Origin: Keguizhuia sedimenti
Lineage (GTDB): Bacteria > Pseudomonadota > Gammaproteobacteria > Burkholderiales > Burkholderiaceae_D
Assembly: GCA_030715135.1 (NCBI GenBank)
Contig: JAUYVH010000003.1
Location: 144,371 to 208,370, forward strand
Length of the DNA: 64,000 nucleotides
Direction of reading: 5' to 3'
Shown here: piece by piece, positions 39,851-48,476 of the stretch
How the letters are laid out: the number at the start of each line of letters is the position of its first letter
How positions within the stretch are numbered: the first letter of the stretch is position 1
Program-made: the position numbers and the translations under genes
The notes under the pieces: generated by a model
What the model was told of the DNA's origin: nothing
What the model saw: the letters and a program-made list of their open reading frames with translations, nothing else
Databases searched by the model: none

Positions 39851-41833
39851 TTAGAAATCCATTCTTGCGGAGATCTTTATTTGGCGGCCAGGATCTGGAT
39901 AAATGCCGAACTGGCATGTCCCGTACGCATTGGTGAAATAATCGCGATCGGTAAGATTCGTACCGGTTATCGCAAATTCCCACGCACCGGTTCTCATGGC
40001 ATAACGTCCATCAAGTGTCGTAAAAGACGGGATACGCGCGCCGCAGGTATTCGTAAAGTCCCCACCATAGCGCTGCTTGTCTACCCACTGCACGCCAATA
40101 TCGGCACTGTGGCCATTTTGCGGGAACCAGTTCAAGCGCAGGGTAGCGGTATTCTTCGGCACCAACACCATCTCTTTTCCTTCGTTGGGGCCTGCAGTGA
40201 ACTTTGCCGATACGTGCTGGAAAACGGTTGAAACTTCAATGGTCGGAGCAACGCGGGCCGAGGCCTCGATCTCAATACCCTGACGCCTGGTAGGATCCAA
40301 GTTCACATTGGCTCCATTGAAAAAAAGTCCCGGCACGGTTGGATCGAAGAGTATCTCATTTTTCAGTTTGTGCCTGAACGCCCTTACCGTAAGCTTATTT
40401 CCATTGGCGTCGTATGATGCACCAAGCTCGAGATCTCTGGAACGTTGAGGTTCCAGAATTGCGTTATTTAACGTACCGGCGTTATCGTCAGCATTGGGAA
40501 TACGATAACTGGTGCCTGTTTTGGCAAAGACATCAATTTCATGACTGATCTCCTGACTGCCCTGCAGCTCCCATGCATTTAACGTATCGCTTGTCCGATA
40601 TACATTGGCGCCGGTCGCATGTTTTTCAAAGCGCTCATTACGTAACCCGATTGCTAAACGGGTTTTGCTGAAACTGAATTCATTTTTCACATATAGAGCC
40701 TTGGAAGTTTGTTCAACATCGGCAATATAACTTGGAATGCCCGGCGAAAGCCTTGTCGTTGCACGATCCCATTCAATAAAATCGAACCCTGCAACCAATT
40801 CATTTACCCCTGCCCCTGACTTGTATGTATGTCGAACGCGTGGAGAAAATTGCAAGGTCTTACTTTCAGCATCCGAATCACTGACAAAGCCACCTCCGAA
40901 ATCCAAATGCCCGGACGCATTTTTTTCCCGATGCGAGAGTTCTGCTGCCACTTCGAAGTCACTGAAGCGCCTCTCGATAAAGAAGGTATACCGGTCCGTA
41001 TCATAAGAGCCGTAATTATTGGGCGTAGATGCCTGCCGTGGATCTTCCTCAAATTGGGCCAGGGTCAGGTCGCCTGCGAAATCGGAGTCCTGACGAGCCG
41101 CATCTATGCGTAATCCCATGCGCCCTTCGCGAGATGACAGTTGCATGCCGCCGTTGAAATTGTTCTGCCGAATGTCGTTGTTTCTCCGATAGTTATCGGA
41201 TCGCAGCGCTTCGATATTTGCATCGATCGACAATCCATCCCACGCCTTCGCCACTGAAGCGCGCACATTCTTATGGTTGAACGTTCCGATTTCCCCAAAT
41301 ACAGTCCCTGTAGTGTCATTTGCTCGTTCACGCCGCGTAACGATCTGAATCGTGCCACCGGTAGCTCCCTCGCCATACAACACACTGTTCCCGCCCCGTA
41401 CTATTTCGATACGCTCGACGGACTCTATGGGAACGGACGACAGCAAGGGCGATACCTGTTCATTTTCTGACAAACGTATGCCATCAATCAAAACAACCAT
41501 ATTTTGGCTGCTGTTGGTGCCGAATCCGCGGAGATCAAGATCGAAATCCGGACTGCCCGTGGTACTCGCTCGCCCATATACTCCCCCGATCTTACGAATG
41601 GCCTCATTTACATTGGCCACGCCGGCTTGGCGAATTTGCTCGGCAGTGATCACAGTCGCGCCAATTGGGGCAGCCGTCGGAGCACTCGCGAAACGCACCC
41701 CCGAAACAATGATAGGAGGTAAAGATTTATCGCCAGTTTGTGCACCTGCGGGAGCAGTTGCCAGATAAGATGTAGCAGAAACGGCGAATGCTGCCCAAGC
41801 CGGCATACTGCGTTGAAAAGCTGAGAATGTCAT
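39851..41833 (-). CDS. btuB: TonB-dependent vitamin B12 receptor
   Basis: An outer-membrane 22-strand barrel with a plug domain, 660 residues. The signal peptide probably ends at AGAQ (residue 31-32), followed by a TonB-box-like LPPIIVSGVRF. The plug shows NEAIRKIGGVYGR, QNMVVLIDGIRLSENEQ and RIEIVRGGNSVLYGEGATGG. The barrel ends in the aromatic-terminated ISARMDF. The riboswitch on the same strand upstream marks it as the B12 receptor rather than a siderophore receptor. There is no strong Shine-Dalgarno sequence. A 7-bp hairpin (41860-41879) lies just upstream and may be part of the switch output. Confidence 0.92.
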   Translation of the reverse strand: MTFSAFQRSMPAWAAFAVSATSYLATAPAGAQTGDKSLPPIIVSGVRFASAPTAAPIGATVITAEQIRQAGVANVNEAIRKIGGVYGRASTTGSPDFDLDLRGFGTNSSQNMVVLIDGIRLSENEQVSPLLSSVPIESVERIEIVRGGNSVLYGEGATGGTIQIVTRRERANDTTGTVFGEIGTFNHKNVRASVAKAWDGLSIDANIEALRSDNYRRNNDIRQNNFNGGMQLSSREGRMGLRIDAARQDSDFAGDLTLAQFEEDPRQASTPNNYGSYDTDRYTFFIERRFSDFEVAAELSHREKNASGHLDFGGGFVSDSDAESKTLQFSPRVRHTYKSGAGVNELVAGFDFIEWDRATTRLSPGIPSYIADVEQTSKALYVKNEFSFSKTRLAIGLRNERFEKHATGANVYRTSDTLNAWELQGSQEISHEIDVFAKTGTSYRIPNADDNAGTLNNAILEPQRSRDLELGASYDANGNKLTVRAFRHKLKNEILFDPTVPGLFFNGANVNLDPTRRQGIEIEASARVAPTIEVSTVFQHVSAKFTAGPNEGKEMVLVPKNTATLRLNWFPQNGHSADIGVQWVDKQRYGGDFTNTCGARIPSFTTLDGRYAMRTGAWEFAITGTNLTDRDYFTNAYGTCQFGIYPDPGRQIKISARMDF

Positions 41834-41989
41834 GATGTGATGATTTGAGATGCTTACCTGGCTTGCCTCCCCGCAAGCCGGATCAAAAGAAGCACAAACG
41901 GATCAAATCGAAATCCATCAAGCCGGGAAGACGCTGCATACCCATGAATTGACTGGATTCGCGATCATCCCGCTCGCATGCTTCCACCT

Positions 41990-42185
41990 GTCCTGGCCGG
42001 TATCCGGGCTGACAAGCTAAACCGCTTTACCTTCCCATGCCTTGTTGCACAGTGGTGTTGAAAGGCGGCTTGTATGACATGGCCATACGCTTGTTTACCG
42101 TTGCGGGGGCAGCATACGTTAGCGCAGCAAGCGCCTCGTATTTCCCGTTTAACTGCGCGTCAGGATAGACGCGCGGGCACCAAAA
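41990..42185 (-). ncRNA. Cobalamin (AdoCbl) riboswitch upstream of btuB
   Basis: Read on the minus strand, the conserved blocks occur in the correct order. These are GGTGCC (42181-42176), TTAAACGGGAA (42152-42142), GCTGCCCCCGCAAC followed by GGTAA (42113-42095), CCACTG (42055-42050), GGGAAGG (42036-42030) and the B12-box-like GTCAGCCCGGATACCGGCC (42013-41995). The usual ACTGTAA appears here as ACGGTAA. It lies about 160 bases before the btuB start. By family knowledge it represses btuBCD when cobalamin is abundant. The expression platform is not obvious: there is no T-run, so control of translation is more likely. Confidence 0.9.
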
Positions 42186-42278
42186 CGCCGCTAGTTTAGT
42201 TGCAATGGCGACAGTGCGTCAATGACAGCGACGTTACCGGCAACCTTAAAAACGTCACAAGATTTGTATTTACGTGTT

Positions 42279-42593
42279 TTATGCGCTCAACTTCAAGCCG
42301 GCAATCCCGGCCAATATCAAACCAAGGCAAAGCAGCCGGCCGACATTTGCAGGCTCATTGAAGAGAACGATGCCCAGAATGACTGCTCCGACCGTGCCAA
42401 TGCCGGTCCAGATCGCATAAGCTGTTCCCACCGGAATGCCCTTCATGGCGATTCCAAGCAATACGACGCTTAATATCATCGCCACAGCCGTTCCGATGCT
42501 GGGCCAAAGCCGTGTGAATCCTTCGGTATATTTAAGGCCGATCGCCCATGCGACTTCGAACAAACCGGCAATTAGCAGAATTCCCCATTCCAA
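42279..42593 (-). CDS. sugE: SMR-family guanidinium/quaternary ammonium exporter
   Basis: A four-span small multidrug resistance protein of 104 residues. The start is a TTG at 42593 preceded by a strong AAGGAG seven bases away; no ATG fits. The essential glutamate lies in [16 protein letters not shown] (E13 or E14 by the chosen start). The sequence [20 protein letters not shown] is typical of the SugE/Gdx branch, which exports guanidinium, rather than the EmrE branch. It lies 125 bases downstream of cysB on the same strand. Confidence 0.88.
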   Translation of the reverse strand: MEWGILLIAGLFEVAWAIGLKYTEGFTRLWPSIGTAVAMILSVVLLGIAMKGIPVGTAYAIWTGIGTVGAVILGIVLFNEPANVGRLLCLGLILAGIAGLKLSA

Positions 42594-42718
42594 AACGACT
42601 CTCCTTGGCAATAAAGCGCATGAAACCGGGACCAGCAAGACATGAAGATTGCAGGCTTCGCTGCCGGCGATTCGTGCGCGATTCATAAGATGATCAGTTT
42701 GACCCAATGCACTGCAGG

Positions 42719-43660
42719 TCAAAGTTCGTACGTATCCTTCTCGCCGTTCAACACCCGGTCCATCAGTTTCCGGTTCAATGTCGGCGTAAGTAGTTCAATG
42801 AAAGTGTAGACATAGCTGCGCAGATACGCGCCCTGTTTGAGTGCCAGCCGGGACAGATTGGAGCCGAACAAGTGCCCTGCTTTGATTGCCTGCAGGTTTT
42901 TGTCGCGTTCCGGATCGAATGCCATGCCGGCGATGATGCCGACTCCCATTCCCAGTTCGACATACGTTTTGATGACGTCGGCATCGATAGCTTCCAGGAG
43001 AATATCGGGCGTAAGGGACCGGAGCGAAAACGCGTGGTCGATCTTGTTGCGTCCTGCAAAAGCCGCATCATATGTAATAAGCGGATAAGCGGCCAGATCT
43101 TCCAGGGTCAGGTTCTTCAATTTCAATAATGCATGATCCTTGGGAACCACGACTACGTGCTCCCATTGGTAGCACGGGATGGAAACCAATCCATCGATCG
43201 CGGCAATTGCCTCCGTGGCAATTGCCAGATCGGCTTGGTCCTTCAAGACCATTTCGGCGATTTGCTTGGGATTCCCCTGAAGCAATGAAAGCCTTACCTT
43301 CGGATACTTCTGGGTAAACGCCTGAACTACCTTTGGCAAGGAGTAACGGGCTTGGGTATGGGTTGTGGCAATAGTCAGGCTGCCGCTGTCCTGTGCTGCA
43401 AACTCTTTGCCGATACGTTTCAGGGAATCGACCTCTTGCATGATCATTTCCACCGACTTGAGAATTTGCCGTCCCGGCTCGGTGAGTCCGCGGATCCTCT
43501 TGCCATGACGGGTAAAAATATCGACGCCTAACTCCTCCTCGAGCTCGATAATCGCCTTGGAGACACCGGGTTGGGAGGTATACAAGGCTTTAGCGGCCTC
43601 AGTTAAATTGAAATTCTGGCGAACGGCTTCGCGGATGAAACGGAGCTGGTGAAGATTCAT
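42719..43660 (-). CDS. cysB: LysR-type transcriptional regulator CysB
   Basis: The master regulator of sulfur assimilation, 313 residues. The N-terminal helix-turn-helix reads [20 protein letters not shown] then [15 protein letters not shown], the CysB rather than generic LysR pattern. The effector domain includes [20 protein letters not shown], the stretch contacting sulfate/N-acetylserine in known CysB. It is divergent from the TSUP-cysI-DUF934-cysHDN-cobA operon, with 137 bases between, and is presumably its activator. Confidence 0.95.
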   Translation of the reverse strand: MNLHQLRFIREAVRQNFNLTEAAKALYTSQPGVSKAIIELEEELGVDIFTRHGKRIRGLTEPGRQILKSVEMIMQEVDSLKRIGKEFAAQDSGSLTIATTHTQARYSLPKVVQAFTQKYPKVRLSLLQGNPKQIAEMVLKDQADLAIATEAIAAIDGLVSIPCYQWEHVVVVPKDHALLKLKNLTLEDLAAYPLITYDAAFAGRNKIDHAFSLRSLTPDILLEAIDADVIKTYVELGMGVGIIAGMAFDPERDKNLQAIKAGHLFGSNLSRLALKQGAYLRSYVYTFIELLTPTLNRKLMDRVLNGEKDTYEL

Positions 43661-43797
43661 TTGCGTCCCTGAGCGATTTGCTTAAGCAATTTCCTGCTTT
43701 TTTATATGCCAAATATGCATATAAGCAAATAAATACTATGTAGTTTGGAATAAAAGGCAAGTTTATTATTATTTGCGCTTCTTTGGGCGAGAATAAT

Positions 43798-44571
43798 ATG
43801 ACTCTTACATACGCGATTTCCGGTTTTGCGGTCGGTCTGCTGGTGGGTCTGACGGGGGTAGGCGGCGGATCCTTGATGACACCGTTGCTGACCTTACTGT
43901 TCGGAATCAACCCAGCCGTGGCGGTGGGAACGGATCTCGCGTTCGCTTCGGTTACCAAAACCGCGGGCACTTTCGCCCACCGGATCAAAAATACGGTGCA
44001 CTGGGACATCGTCAAGTTATTGTGCATGGGCGCCCTGCCTGCTGCCGTGGTCGCCGCTATCGGCTTGAAATATTTCGGCGCGCTGGACAAGGAAATCAAT
44101 CAAATTATCCGTTATTCAATTGCGGGCTCGGTCCTGTTGACCGTAATTGCGTTATTATTCCGGGCCAAAATGCAGGCTTGGCTCAATGCGCACCCGGAAA
44201 AGCATTTGCATGGGCGTTCATTGGCAATTGCAACAGTCGTTTCCGGCGCCGTCCTTGGCACTCTGGTCACGATTTCTTCCATCGGCGCCGGCGCTGTTGG
44301 CGCGACGCTGCTGGTTCTGCTTTATCCGCGCCTGTCATCCGCAGAAATTGCCGGCACCGATATCGCATACGCAGTCCCCTTGACGGCGATTGCCGCCTTC
44401 GGCCATTGGTGGCTGGGATCGATCGACTGGAATTTGCTTGCCATGCTGCTTTTGGGCTCGGTGCCGGGAATCACAATCGGCTCCCTGGCAGCGCGCGCCG
44501 TCCCGGAGCGCTTCCTGCGGGGCTTGCTCGCGACAACGCTGACCGGTGTGGCTGCAAAACTGGTTTTATAA
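43798..44571 (+). CDS. TSUP (TauE/SafE) family permease
   Basis: A membrane protein of 257 residues with about eight spans. It opens with LTYAISGFAVGLLVGLTGVGGGSLMTP, split here by the usual glycine cluster; GVGGGSLMTPLLTLLFG is the family signature, repeated in weaker form as SIGAGAVGATLLVLLYP in the second half. It is the first gene of the cys operon and starts 137 bases from cysB, so sulfate, sulfite or an organosulfur anion is a plausible substrate by context only. The ATG at 43798 follows GGGCGAGAA; an upstream TTG is disfavoured. Confidence 0.88.
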   Translation: MTLTYAISGFAVGLLVGLTGVGGGSLMTPLLTLLFGINPAVAVGTDLAFASVTKTAGTFAHRIKNTVHWDIVKLLCMGALPAAVVAAIGLKYFGALDKEINQIIRYSIAGSVLLTVIALLFRAKMQAWLNAHPEKHLHGRSLAIATVVSGAVLGTLVTISSIGAGAVGATLLVLLYPRLSSAEIAGTDIAYAVPLTAIAAFGHWWLGSIDWNLLAMLLLGSVPGITIGSLAARAVPERFLRGLLATTLTGVAAKLVL

Positions 44572-44578
44572 GGAATAA

Positions 44579-46276
44579 ATGATGTATCGCTACGATCAAT
44601 ACGACCATCAAATCGTCAAGGAACGTGCTGCGCAGTATCGCGATCAGGTACGCCGCCGTCTTGCCGACGAGTTGACCGAGGATGAATTTCGTCCGTTGCG
44701 CCTGCAAAATGGCTTGTATCTGCAACGCCATGCCTACATGCTGCGCATTGCAGTGCCATACGGCCTGCTGTCCACCAGGCAAATGCGCATGTTCGCGCAC
44801 ATCGCGCGCAAGCATGACCGCGGTTATGGCCATTTCACGACGCGTCAGAATATCCAGTTCAACTGGATCAACCTGGAAGAAACCCCGGACATTCTCGACA
44901 AGCTAGCATCGGTCGAAATGCACGCCATCCAGACTTCCGGCAACTGCATTCGCAATATCACATCGGACGAGTACTGCGGCGTCGCAGCAGACGAGATCAT
45001 CGATCCGCGCCCTTATGCGGAAATCCTCCGTCAATGGAGCACTTTCCATCCGGAATTCGCTTACCTGCCGCGTAAGTTCAAGATTGCCATCAACGGCGCC
45101 AAGGAAGACCGTGCCGCAACACAGGTCCATGACATCGGTCTGACAGTCGTCAAGAACGCCCAAGGCGAAATCGGTTTCCGCGTCATGGTCGGCGGCGGCA
45201 TGGGCCGCACACCGATTCTGGGCAGCGTGATCCGCGAATTCCTGCCGTGGCAGCACATGATGAGCTATATCGAAGCCATCATGCGCGTCTACAATCAGTA
45301 CGGCCGCCGCGACAATATGTACAAGGCGCGCATCAAGATCCTTCTGAAAGCGATCGGCGTTGAAGAGTTTTCCCGCCAAGTCGAGGAAGAATGGGCCGAC
45401 CTCAAAGACAGCCCGAGCACGCTGACTACGAAAGAATTTCAGCGAGTCGCCGCTTATTTCGAGCCGCCGGCATACGAAAACCTGCCATCTTTAGATGCAG
45501 GTTTCGAGCAAGCCAAGGCGGACAATAAGGCATTCGCCCGCTGGGTCGAGCGCAATGTCAAGGCGCACAAGATGCCTGGCTACGCAATCGCCGTTTTATC
45601 ACTGAAGAAAACCGGTACGCCTCCCGGCGATGCAACGGCAGAGCAAATGGATTTCGTCGCCGACCTGGCCGACCGTTACAGCTTCGGCGAACTGCGCGTG
45701 ACGCACCAGCAAAACCTGGTACTGGCCGACGTGAAGCAGTCCGAGTTGTACGCGTTGTGGCAGGAAGCCAAGACACATGGCCTGGCAACGCCAAACCTTG
45801 GATTGCTGACCGACATCATCTGCTGCCCGGGCGGCGACTTTTGTGCGCTGGCCAACGCAAAATCGATTCCCATTGCGGAAGCGATCGCCGAACGTTTCGA
45901 CGACCTCGACTTCCAGCACGATATCGGCGACATCGACTTGAATATTTCCGGCTGCATCAATGCCTGTGGCCACCACCATGTCGGCAATATCGGCATTCTG
46001 GGCGTCGACAAGGATGGTGCGGAGTGGTATCAGGTGTCGATCGGCGGAGCGCAAGGCAATACCAGTTCCATCGGAAAAATTATCGGACCTTCCTTCTCGG
46101 CCCATCAGATGCCGACCGTGATCGAACGCATCCTGCAGGTATATGTGCGCGAGCGGATAGAAGACGAGCGCTTCATCGATACCGCGCAGCGCATTGGCGT
46201 CGCCCCCTTCAAGGAGCATGTTTACGCGTTGCCGATCAAGGAACGGCACAATTTGGGAGAAGACGCATATGCGTGA
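44579..46276 (+). CDS. cysI: Sulfite reductase hemoprotein
   Basis: It reduces sulfite to sulfide with siroheme and a 4Fe-4S cluster. The 565-residue protein has two nitrite/sulfite reductase half-domains. The cluster ligands are in CPGGDFC (near 416-423) and, about 40 residues later, GCINACGHHHVG (C459, C463). An upstream conserved stretch is TSGNCIRNITSDEYCGV. No cysJ flavoprotein gene is adjacent, so the electron donor is unclear. ATG codons at 44579 and 44582 are both possible. The DUF934 gene overlaps its end by eight bases. Confidence 0.95.
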   Translation: MMYRYDQYDHQIVKERAAQYRDQVRRRLADELTEDEFRPLRLQNGLYLQRHAYMLRIAVPYGLLSTRQMRMFAHIARKHDRGYGHFTTRQNIQFNWINLEETPDILDKLASVEMHAIQTSGNCIRNITSDEYCGVAADEIIDPRPYAEILRQWSTFHPEFAYLPRKFKIAINGAKEDRAATQVHDIGLTVVKNAQGEIGFRVMVGGGMGRTPILGSVIREFLPWQHMMSYIEAIMRVYNQYGRRDNMYKARIKILLKAIGVEEFSRQVEEEWADLKDSPSTLTTKEFQRVAAYFEPPAYENLPSLDAGFEQAKADNKAFARWVERNVKAHKMPGYAIAVLSLKKTGTPPGDATAEQMDFVADLADRYSFGELRVTHQQNLVLADVKQSELYALWQEAKTHGLATPNLGLLTDIICCPGGDFCALANAKSIPIAEAIAERFDDLDFQHDIGDIDLNISGCINACGHHHVGNIGILGVDKDGAEWYQVSIGGAQGNTSSIGKIIGPSFSAHQMPTVIERILQVYVRERIEDERFIDTAQRIGVAPFKEHVYALPIKERHNLGEDAYA

Positions 46277-46796
46277 AATCATCAAGGATAAAGCGGTCAT
46301 CACGGATGACTGGACCGTATTGAAGCTCGCTGAAGGCGAAACCCCGGAAAACTTTAACGTCCCGGCCGGCAAGGTGATTGTTCCCCTTAAGGTTTGGTTG
46401 GCACAACGCCCGGCATTGCAGGACCGCAGCGATATCGGCGTCTGGATAGCCAGCGACGAACGTCCTGAAGATCTGAAGGGCGATGTTGAAAAACTGCCTG
46501 TGATTGCGGTGGACTTCCCGAAATTCGCGGATGGACGCGGCTATTCGATCGCATACAACCTGCGCGCCCGCCTGGGCTATACCGGCGAACTGCGTGCCAT
46601 CGGCGATGTATTGCGCGACCAGTTGTTCTATATGCAGCGCGTCGGATTCAATTCGTTTGCAACGCGCCCGGACCGCAATATTCATGATGCGCTCAAAGGG
46701 CTGACGGATTTTTCAGAGCCATATCAGACCTCCTGGGACCAGAAGATGCCGCTGTTCCGCCGCGCGGAACGTGCCCAGAAGGCGTCGCAGGAATGA
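46269..46796 (+). CDS. DUF934 protein of the sulfite reductase operon
   Basis: A 175-residue soluble protein of the DUF934 family, which is regularly found after cysI in proteobacteria and has no assigned biochemistry. The family core is FPKFADGRGYSIAYNLRARLGYT, shown here in two parts: FPKFADGRGYS at about 87-97 and NLRARLGYTGELRAIGDVL after it. There are no cysteines, so it cannot itself carry an iron-sulfur cluster or redox disulfide. It overlaps cysI by eight bases and ends three bases before cysH. A role in assembling or supplying electrons to CysI is possible but unproven. Confidence 0.88.
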   Translation: MREIIKDKAVITDDWTVLKLAEGETPENFNVPAGKVIVPLKVWLAQRPALQDRSDIGVWIASDERPEDLKGDVEKLPVIAVDFPKFADGRGYSIAYNLRARLGYTGELRAIGDVLRDQLFYMQRVGFNSFATRPDRNIHDALKGLTDFSEPYQTSWDQKMPLFRRAERAQKASQE

Positions 46797-46799
46797 GCA

Positions 46800-47531
46800 A
46801 TGCTGACTGAAGATTTCATGGGCCTGGTCAACGCTACCAAGGCAACCCTGGCAACTGTGGCGAACGATTTTTCACCGGCGGTATTTGCCTCCAGCCTGGC
46901 AGCCGAGGATATGGTCCTGACCGATATCATTTTGCGCAGCGGCTTGCCTATCGAGATATTTACGCTGGAAACCGGCAGGCTGCATGCTGAAACTCTGGCC
47001 ATGGCGGATCGCATCAAGCAAGCCTATGGTTATGACATCAAGTTATACAAGCCCGAAACAGCGGCAGTCGATGCTTATGTCAGGCAGAACGGTCTGAACG
47101 CTTTTTACGACAGCGTGGAAATGCGCAAGGAATGCTGCCGCATCCGCAAAGTCGAGCCGCTGAAACGCGCCTTGACGGAAAAAAAGGCATGGGTCACCGG
47201 ACAACGCCGCGCACAGTCCGCCACGCGCGCCGAGCTCGCCGTGCAGGAGCATGATCAAGCACATGGCATGGCCAAGTTCAATCCACTGGCCGACTGGTCA
47301 GAGGAAGACGTGTGGCATTACATCCGCAGCAACGATGTGCCCTACAACTCCTTGCACGACCGAGGATATCCGTCGATCGGGTGCGAACCGTGCACGCGCG
47401 CCATACAGCCGGGCGAAGACGTACGCGCAGGTCGCTGGTGGTGGGAAAACCCGGAATCGAAAGAATGCGGCTTGCACGTCGTTGACGGCAAGCTGGTCCG
47501 CATCAAAGCCGTACAAACTTCAACTGCCTGA
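46800..47531 (+). CDS. cysH: Adenylyl-sulfate (APS) reductase
   Basis: It reduces adenylyl sulfate to sulfite using thioredoxin. The 243-residue protein carries the four 4Fe-4S cysteines of the APS-specific class, C112-C113 in KECCRIRK and C195-x2-C198 in GCEPCTR. The catalytic cysteine is near the C-terminus in SKECGLH. The PP-loop-like FASSLAAEDMV lies near residue 30. The cluster predicts use of APS rather than PAPS, consistent with no CysC kinase domain on CysN. Confidence 0.95.
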   Translation: MLTEDFMGLVNATKATLATVANDFSPAVFASSLAAEDMVLTDIILRSGLPIEIFTLETGRLHAETLAMADRIKQAYGYDIKLYKPETAAVDAYVRQNGLNAFYDSVEMRKECCRIRKVEPLKRALTEKKAWVTGQRRAQSATRAELAVQEHDQAHGMAKFNPLADWSEEDVWHYIRSNDVPYNSLHDRGYPSIGCEPCTRAIQPGEDVRAGRWWWENPESKECGLHVVDGKLVRIKAVQTSTA

Positions 47532-47540
47532 AAACGAACT

Positions 47541-48476
47541 ATGAACACAGCGGTAGACAATTTATTTCTCGATGCGGCAAGCAATCGGCACCTGGACTGG
47601 CTGGAATCGGAAGCCGTTCACATCATGCGCGAAGTCGCTGCCGAGTGCGCCAATCCCGCGTTGCTTTTCTCAGGCGGCAAGGATTCGGTTGTCCTGTTGC
47701 GCCTCGCCGAAAAGGCATTCCGTCCAGGCAAGTTCCCCTTTCCGCTGGTGCATATCGATACAGGCCATAATTTCCCCGAAGTGATTGCCTTCCGCGACAA
47801 GCGCGTTGCAGAACTGGGTGAACGGCTGATCGTCGGCTCCGTCGAAGACTCCATCAAGCGTGGCACCGTACGCCTGCGCAATCCGCAGACCGATTCGCGC
47901 AATGCTGCGCAGGCGGTCACGCTGCTGGAAACGATTGCCGAATACAAGTTCGATGCGTGCATCGGCGGTGCGCGGCGCGACGAGGAAAAGGCGCGCGCAA
48001 AAGAACGTATCTTCTCTTTCCGCGATGAATTCGGTCAATGGAATCCGAAGGCGCAGCGGCCGGAGTTGTGGTCTTTGTATAACACCCGCGTCCATCCTGG
48101 CGAAAACATGCGCGTGTTCCCGATTTCAAACTGGACCGAGCTCGATGTGTGGCAATACATTGCGCGGGAGAAGCTTGAACTGCCGCAGATCTACTTTGCA
48201 CATCAGCGCCAGGTCATTCCGCGCAACGGCCTGCTCGTTCCTTTGACCGACCTGACGCCGGCGCGCGACGGCGAGACCGTGGAAACGCGCACTGTGCGCT
48301 TCCGCACCGTCGGCGACATTTCCTGCACCTGCCCGGTTGCATCGGATGCAGGCACTGTGGACGCCATCATCGCGGAAACCGCTGTCACGCAAATCACGGA
48401 ACGCGGCGCAACCCGCATGGACGATCAAACATCGGAAGCATCGATGGAAAAACGCAAGAAAGAGGGATATTTCTAA
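47541..48476 (+). CDS. cysD: Sulfate adenylyltransferase subunit 2
   Basis: The catalytic subunit of ATP sulfurylase, which makes APS from sulfate and ATP. The 311-residue protein has the PP-loop SGGKDS at 44-49 and HIDTGHNFPEVIAFRD near 70. The C-terminus has TDLTPARDGETVETRTVRFR. Its TAA overlaps the cysN ATG as TAATG, giving translational coupling of the two subunits. Confidence 0.97.
   Translation: MNTAVDNLFLDAASNRHLDWLESEAVHIMREVAAECANPALLFSGGKDSVVLLRLAEKAFRPGKFPFPLVHIDTGHNFPEVIAFRDKRVAELGERLIVGSVEDSIKRGTVRLRNPQTDSRNAAQAVTLLETIAEYKFDACIGGARRDEEKARAKERIFSFRDEFGQWNPKAQRPELWSLYNTRVHPGENMRVFPISNWTELDVWQYIAREKLELPQIYFAHQRQVIPRNGLLVPLTDLTPARDGETVETRTVRFRTVGDISCTCPVASDAGTVDAIIAETAVTQITERGATRMDDQTSEASMEKRKKEGYF

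Noticed and set aside
42594-42718. Guanidine riboswitch upstream of sugE
   Set aside because: SugE/Gdx genes are often controlled by guanidine riboswitches, but I found no paired ACGR-loop hairpins or other class signature between cysB and sugE.
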